Program-made: the position numbers and the translations under genes
In this document: positions 59,146-64,000 of the stretch, piece after piece
Layout of the letters: each line of letters opens with the position of its first letter
How positions within the stretch are numbered: the first letter of the stretch is position 1
Source of the DNA: Dehalococcoidia bacterium
GTDB lineage: Bacteria; Chloroflexota; Dehalococcoidia; Lucifugimonadales; Australimonadaceae
DNA: 64,000 bases
Assembly: GCA_022820645.1 (NCBI GenBank)
Contig: JAJEFD010000013.1
Span: 1 to 64,000, forward strand
Direction: 5' to 3'
The notes under the pieces: model-generated
Seen by the model: only the letters and a program-made list of their open reading frames with translations
The model's database searches: none
What the model was told of the DNA's origin: nothing

Positions 59146-60984
59146 ATGACCACCGTGGACGACATCCGGGCGCGACTCGACATCGTCGATGTCGTCTCCG
59201 GCTACGTCCCCGACCTGAAGCGCACAGGCAAGAACTACCACGCGCGCTGCCCCTTCCACCAGGAGCGCACGCCCTCGTTCGTCGTCTTCCCCGACACGCA
59301 GAACTGGCGCTGTTTCGGTGGATGCGCGACCGGCGGCGACATGTTCTCGTTCGTCATGCGGACGGAGAACACCGACTTCACCGGGGCGATGCGCCTCCTC
59401 GCCGCGCAGGCGGGTGTGCGCATCGAGGAGCGGCGGGAGCGCAACGACGACGACCCGCTCTACGGCCTCAACGACGCGGCCCAGCAGTTCTTCAAGCAGT
59501 CGTTCATCGCCGAACGCGGAGCGCAGGCGCGCGCCTACGCGGAAGGACGGCATATCGGTGAGGACGCCGCCGCGCGTTTCGGCATCGGCTATGCGCCCTC
59601 CACTGGCGGCGAACTGCTGCGGAGCCTCGGCGCGCTCGGCTTCAACGACGACCTGCTGCTCCGCTCCGGGCTCGTCCTGCGCGGCGACGACGGCACACCC
59701 TCGCGAGATATGTTCCGCGGGCGGCTCATGTTCCCGCTGCGCGACGTGGACGGGCGCATCGCCGGGTTCGCGGGCCGTTCGCTGGACGGCTCCGACCCCA
59801 AGTACATCAACACCCCGCAGACGTCGGTCTTCGACAAGGGCCGGATGCTCTACGCGCTCGACCGCGCCCGCGAGGCCATCGGCGCGGAGGGCGAGGCGGT
59901 CGTCGTCGAAGGCTACATGGACGTCATCGCCGCGCACGAACACGGCTACCGCAACGTCGTCGCGTCCATGGGCACCGCCCTGACTGAGACGCAGGTCGCG
60001 CTCCTCAAGGCGCGCGCGCAGCGCATCGTGCTCGCGCTCGACGCCGACGCCGCGGGACAGGAGGCGATGCTCCAGTCGCTGCGCACCACGTGGGAACTCG
60101 TCGGCAGCGTCGCGGCGGGCCGCAGGCGCACCGAGGTGCTGAACCGTCCGGACGACATCTCCTCGCTCCGCATCGTCCTCATCACCGAGGGAAAGGACCC
60201 GGACGAGCTGATCCGCAACGACCCCGCGCAGTGGCAGCGCCTGCTGGCGGACGCGGTCCCGGCGGTCGAGTTCCTCATCCACGCCGAAGCGTCGCGCCTG
60301 GACATGGGCTCCGCGCAGGGGAAGTCCGCGCTGGTGGAACGCCTCCTGCCGGTCGTCTTCGCCGTGCCGAACTGGGCGGACCAGGAGCGCTACTTCAGCA
60401 GGCTGGCGGAGATAGTCGGCGTCCCTGTTGCGACGCTGGAAGCCGCAGTGGGGCGTCTGCAGGGCCCGCTGCACAGCCAGCAACGCGCCCGGCGGCCCGC
60501 GCCGGAAGCCGGGAACCGGGAGTTGGAGTCCGTCTTCACCGTCGCGGAGCACGACCCGCTCGAGGAACGCGTGCTCACGCTGCTCGCGCAGGACCCCGAG
60601 TTCATGGCGCAGGTCGAGGAGGTCGACCCCGATACATTCGTCCGACCTGAGAACCGGGCCGTATTGTTCGCGCTCCGGGATGCTGGTACGATGGAAGGTG
60701 CGATAGCGCAGCTCGACGGCCAACTTGCCGACCGACTTGTCAGGCACTCGCTGGAGGCGCTTCCTCCCGCCGATCGAAAGCAGCGCACCGAGGAATGGAC
60801 CGGCTGTTTGCGGAGGCTCGAGGAGAGGCGCCTTCGTAACTTGAAAGCACAAGAGGCGGCAGCGTTCTCCTCGGACGCCGTCGGCGACGCCCCTGCAGAT
60901 CCTGAGTACGTACAAGCTGTTCAACGGCAAGCCCTGGAGGTCAACGAACGGCTGCGGGACCTGTTCACGAAGGGGGTCGACTGA
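59146..60984 (+). CDS. dnaG: DNA primase
   Basis: A 612-residue bacterial primase. The zinc site is [11 protein letters not shown] with [16 protein letters not shown], followed by the primase core with TOPRIM motifs [16 protein letters not shown] and [13 protein letters not shown]. The C-terminal helicase-binding region is present but divergent. It makes RNA primers at the fork. The order dnaG then rpoD is the classical macromolecular-synthesis arrangement; rpsU is not upstream here, and the MFS gene is divergent. Confidence 0.95.
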   Translation: MTTVDDIRARLDIVDVVSGYVPDLKRTGKNYHARCPFHQERTPSFVVFPDTQNWRCFGGCATGGDMFSFVMRTENTDFTGAMRLLAAQAGVRIEERRERNDDDPLYGLNDAAQQFFKQSFIAERGAQARAYAEGRHIGEDAAARFGIGYAPSTGGELLRSLGALGFNDDLLLRSGLVLRGDDGTPSRDMFRGRLMFPLRDVDGRIAGFAGRSLDGSDPKYINTPQTSVFDKGRMLYALDRAREAIGAEGEAVVVEGYMDVIAAHEHGYRNVVASMGTALTETQVALLKARAQRIVLALDADAAGQEAMLQSLRTTWELVGSVAAGRRRTEVLNRPDDISSLRIVLITEGKDPDELIRNDPAQWQRLLADAVPAVEFLIHAEASRLDMGSAQGKSALVERLLPVVFAVPNWADQERYFSRLAEIVGVPVATLEAAVGRLQGPLHSQQRARRPAPEAGNRELESVFTVAEHDPLEERVLTLLAQDPEFMAQVEEVDPDTFVRPENRAVLFALRDAGTMEGAIAQLDGQLADRLVRHSLEALPPADRKQRTEEWTGCLRRLEERRLRNLKAQEAAAFSSDAVGDAPADPEYVQAVQRQALEVNERLRDLFTKGVD

Positions 60985-61030
60985 CCCGCCTGCGGCAGAA
61001 CAACCTCTCCCCTATCCTGAGGAGGAAGCA

Positions 61031-62725
<1,695 letters not shown>

Positions 62726-62735
62726 AACCACTCAT

Positions 62736-63240
62736 CATCCCCGCCCTTCCTCGTCATTCCCGCGCAGGCGGGAATCCAGAGGCGGTGGTGCGACGCAGCG
62801 CTGTCATTTCGAGCGGAGCGCAGCGGAGTACGCGCTTTAGCGCGCGAAATCCTTCGGTGGTCCCCCGTCATTCCCGCGCAGGCGGGATTCCAGAGTGGCC
62901 GTCAGGCCACGCGGGGCGGTGGGGATGGGTGGCGCCTGGTGTAGGGGCGCCCCTCAGGGTGCCCCGCATCCCCCTCTCCCCCCTGGGAGAGGAACGCGCT
63001 TTAGCGCGCGGAGAGGGTGAACCGGCGGGGCGTGAGGGCCTGTCATTCCGAGCGGAGCGCAGCGGAGTCGAGGAATCTCTCAGGTAGGCTCGATGAAAGG
63101 GCATCCCTCGTGGGTGCCCTGTCCCCCCCTCTCCCCCTGGGAGAGGGCAACACGCGCCAGCGTGTGGGTGAGGGTTTCCCCCTCTCCCTTGAGGGGAGAG
63201 GAACGCGCTTTAGCGCGCGGAGAGGGTGAACCGCCCCCTA
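62736..63240. repeat. Dense array of dispersed repeats downstream of rpoD
   Basis: The 527-base gap 62726-63252 is almost wholly repeats. Family A occurs at 62753-62779 and 62867-62893. Family B arms lie at about 62803-62850 and 63041-63085. Family D units are near 62938-62975 and 63095-63122. Family C units (CCCTCTCCC...GGGAGAGG with GCGCTTTAGCGCG) are near 62982-63020, 63128-63175 and 63178-63228. No coding potential. Confidence 0.85.
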
Positions 63241-63252
63241 CTCCTCCGCCCC

Positions 63253-63996
63253 CTACTCCTCCGCCCCCTCCTCTACCGCACGCGGCTGCCCTCCGCTGTA
63301 CTCCTCGAACAGCGCCGTCTCCACCAGTGCCACGAGCGGTGCGCTCAGGCCCAGCGCGATAGCGCCCACGACTGCCGACAGCAGCGCGCTCTCCACCGGC
63401 GACGACGCTGCGCCGCTCGCCGCCACCAGGATGATCGCGAACAGCAGCACGGGCAGTTGGATGAGGAAGGTGCGCCACCAGTTGCCCTCCACGACCTTCC
63501 AGCTGCGTACGAGCGCCTGCAGTGGCGTGCGGCGCTCCAGCACGATGGCCGGCCCTGAGAGCGAGAAGCGCACCGCGAAGTAGATCAGGACGGGAAGTGC
63601 CGGAAGCGCGAATGCCGGGAGGTAGTACGAGATGAGCAGCAGCACTCCGCCCCCGACGCCGAGCACCAGTCCAACGGTGAAGAACCGCGGCAGAAGCGTG
63701 ACGACCCCGTACAACGCCGCGGCGCTGGTGAGGGGGTCGCCTCTGCGGGCGAGCACAGCAAGCAGCCACACCGGCGCCTGGAACCCCGTGATCAGCGCGG
63801 CGATGATCTGGCTCCAGATGAGCGCCGCCACGAACCCTGAAGGCGACAGCAGCAGACCGGCGAGGTTCCCCACCAGCGCTCCGGCAACCGCAACGGTGAT
63901 GAACACGGACGCGTTGCGCCCGTACAGTGCGACCGCCTCGCCGAGAACTTCGGCGGCTGGCATCTGCGGTACTCGTTCCGGACGGGGTGCATTCAT
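63253..63996 (-). CDS. Hypothetical polytopic membrane protein
   Basis: A 247-residue protein with about five or six hydrophobic helices, grouped near 30-55, 60-85, 100-140 and 180-230. The segment FSLSGPAIVLERRTPLQALVRSWKVVEGNWWRTFLI is typical of membrane proteins related to the glycerophosphodiesterase membrane domain (DUF7847-like); function unknown. The last residues and stop lie in a 15-bp tandem repeat (63233-63262). Start codon ATG at 63996, five bases from the window end. Confidence 0.75.
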   Translation of the reverse strand: MNAPRPERVPQMPAAEVLGEAVALYGRNASVFITVAVAGALVGNLAGLLLSPSGFVAALIWSQIIAALITGFQAPVWLLAVLARRGDPLTSAAALYGVVTLLPRFFTVGLVLGVGGGVLLLISYYLPAFALPALPVLIYFAVRFSLSGPAIVLERRTPLQALVRSWKVVEGNWWRTFLIQLPVLLFAIILVAASGAASSPVESALLSAVVGAIALGLSAPLVALVETALFEEYSGGQPRAVEEGAEE

Positions 63997-64000
63997 CGGA

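Noticed and set aside
59062-60930. A 622-residue minus-strand frame over dnaG
   Set aside because: Antisense shadow of the primase gene; no motif or ribosome site.
62736-63240. Possible CRISPR array in the repeat-rich region
   Set aside because: Repeats are of several families, palindromic, irregularly spaced and without uniform spacers; no cas genes.

Overview
This is a GC-rich (roughly 60-65% by eye) bacterial chromosomal window, probably from a metagenome-assembled genome. Several things point to Chloroflexota, perhaps a Dehalococcoidia or SAR202-like lineage: an F420-dependent LLM-class oxidoreductase next to an NADPH:F420 oxidoreductase, a molybdenum hydroxylase operon, paired amidohydrolases, a fused FAD/Fe-S glycolate-type oxidase, a single-RRM RNA-binding protein, a T-box on cimA, and many dispersed palindromic repeats. 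The lineage is inference; no rRNA is present.

Layout: (1) 1-7456, minus strand: one run of seven genes: STAS antagonist, receiver/PP2C phosphatase, RsbW-like kinase, branched-chain-amino-acid-type binding lipoprotein, histidine kinase, circularly permuted ATP-grasp protein and an alpha-E protein cut by the window edge. (2) 7.6-18.9 kb: housekeeping genes (ogt, dnaE, folC, fabF), a cupin, tRNA-Arg(CCU), a PEP mutase-family enzyme, an SDR, an alpha/beta hydrolase and an aminotransferase. (3) 18.9-27.1 kb: a MoaD-like protein and three-subunit molybdenum hydroxylase, an RRM protein, a threonine synthase-like gene and the F420 gene pair. (4) 27.3-29.1 kb: an AT-rich insertion with an AIPR-family gene broken by a 16-bp tandem duplication. 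(5) 29.3-42.8 kb: amidohydrolases, a thiol-dioxygenase-like cupin, a six-gene overlapping operon from a BlaI-type regulator through rsmG to an aldolase and a dehydrogenase, the GlcD-GlcF fusion, and cimA under an isoleucine T-box. (6) 43.2-47.1 kb: a second AT-rich island with a tryptophan-rich unknown protein coupled to a RapA/DrmD-like SNF2 helicase; this is the best candidate for an undescribed, possibly defensive, two-gene system. (7) 47.1-59.1 kb: two AtzG/AtzE-like (GatC/GatA-like) pairs, tRNA-Ser(GCU), miaB, nadC, a beta-propeller lipoprotein, a HAD phosphatase, two class II aldolases and an MFS transporter. (8) 59.1-64 kb: the dnaG-rpoD macromolecular synthesis pair, a dense repeat array and a membrane protein.

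Two themes recur. First, translational coupling by ATGA or TGATG overlaps is very common, and several genes appear leaderless, with a -10 box 6-15 bases before the start codon. Second, at least four short palindromic repeat families are scattered through the window. One copy set has been absorbed in frame into the F420 reductase gene, and one lies inside the cimA T-box leader. All assignments come from reading sequence and translated motifs; no database search was run.
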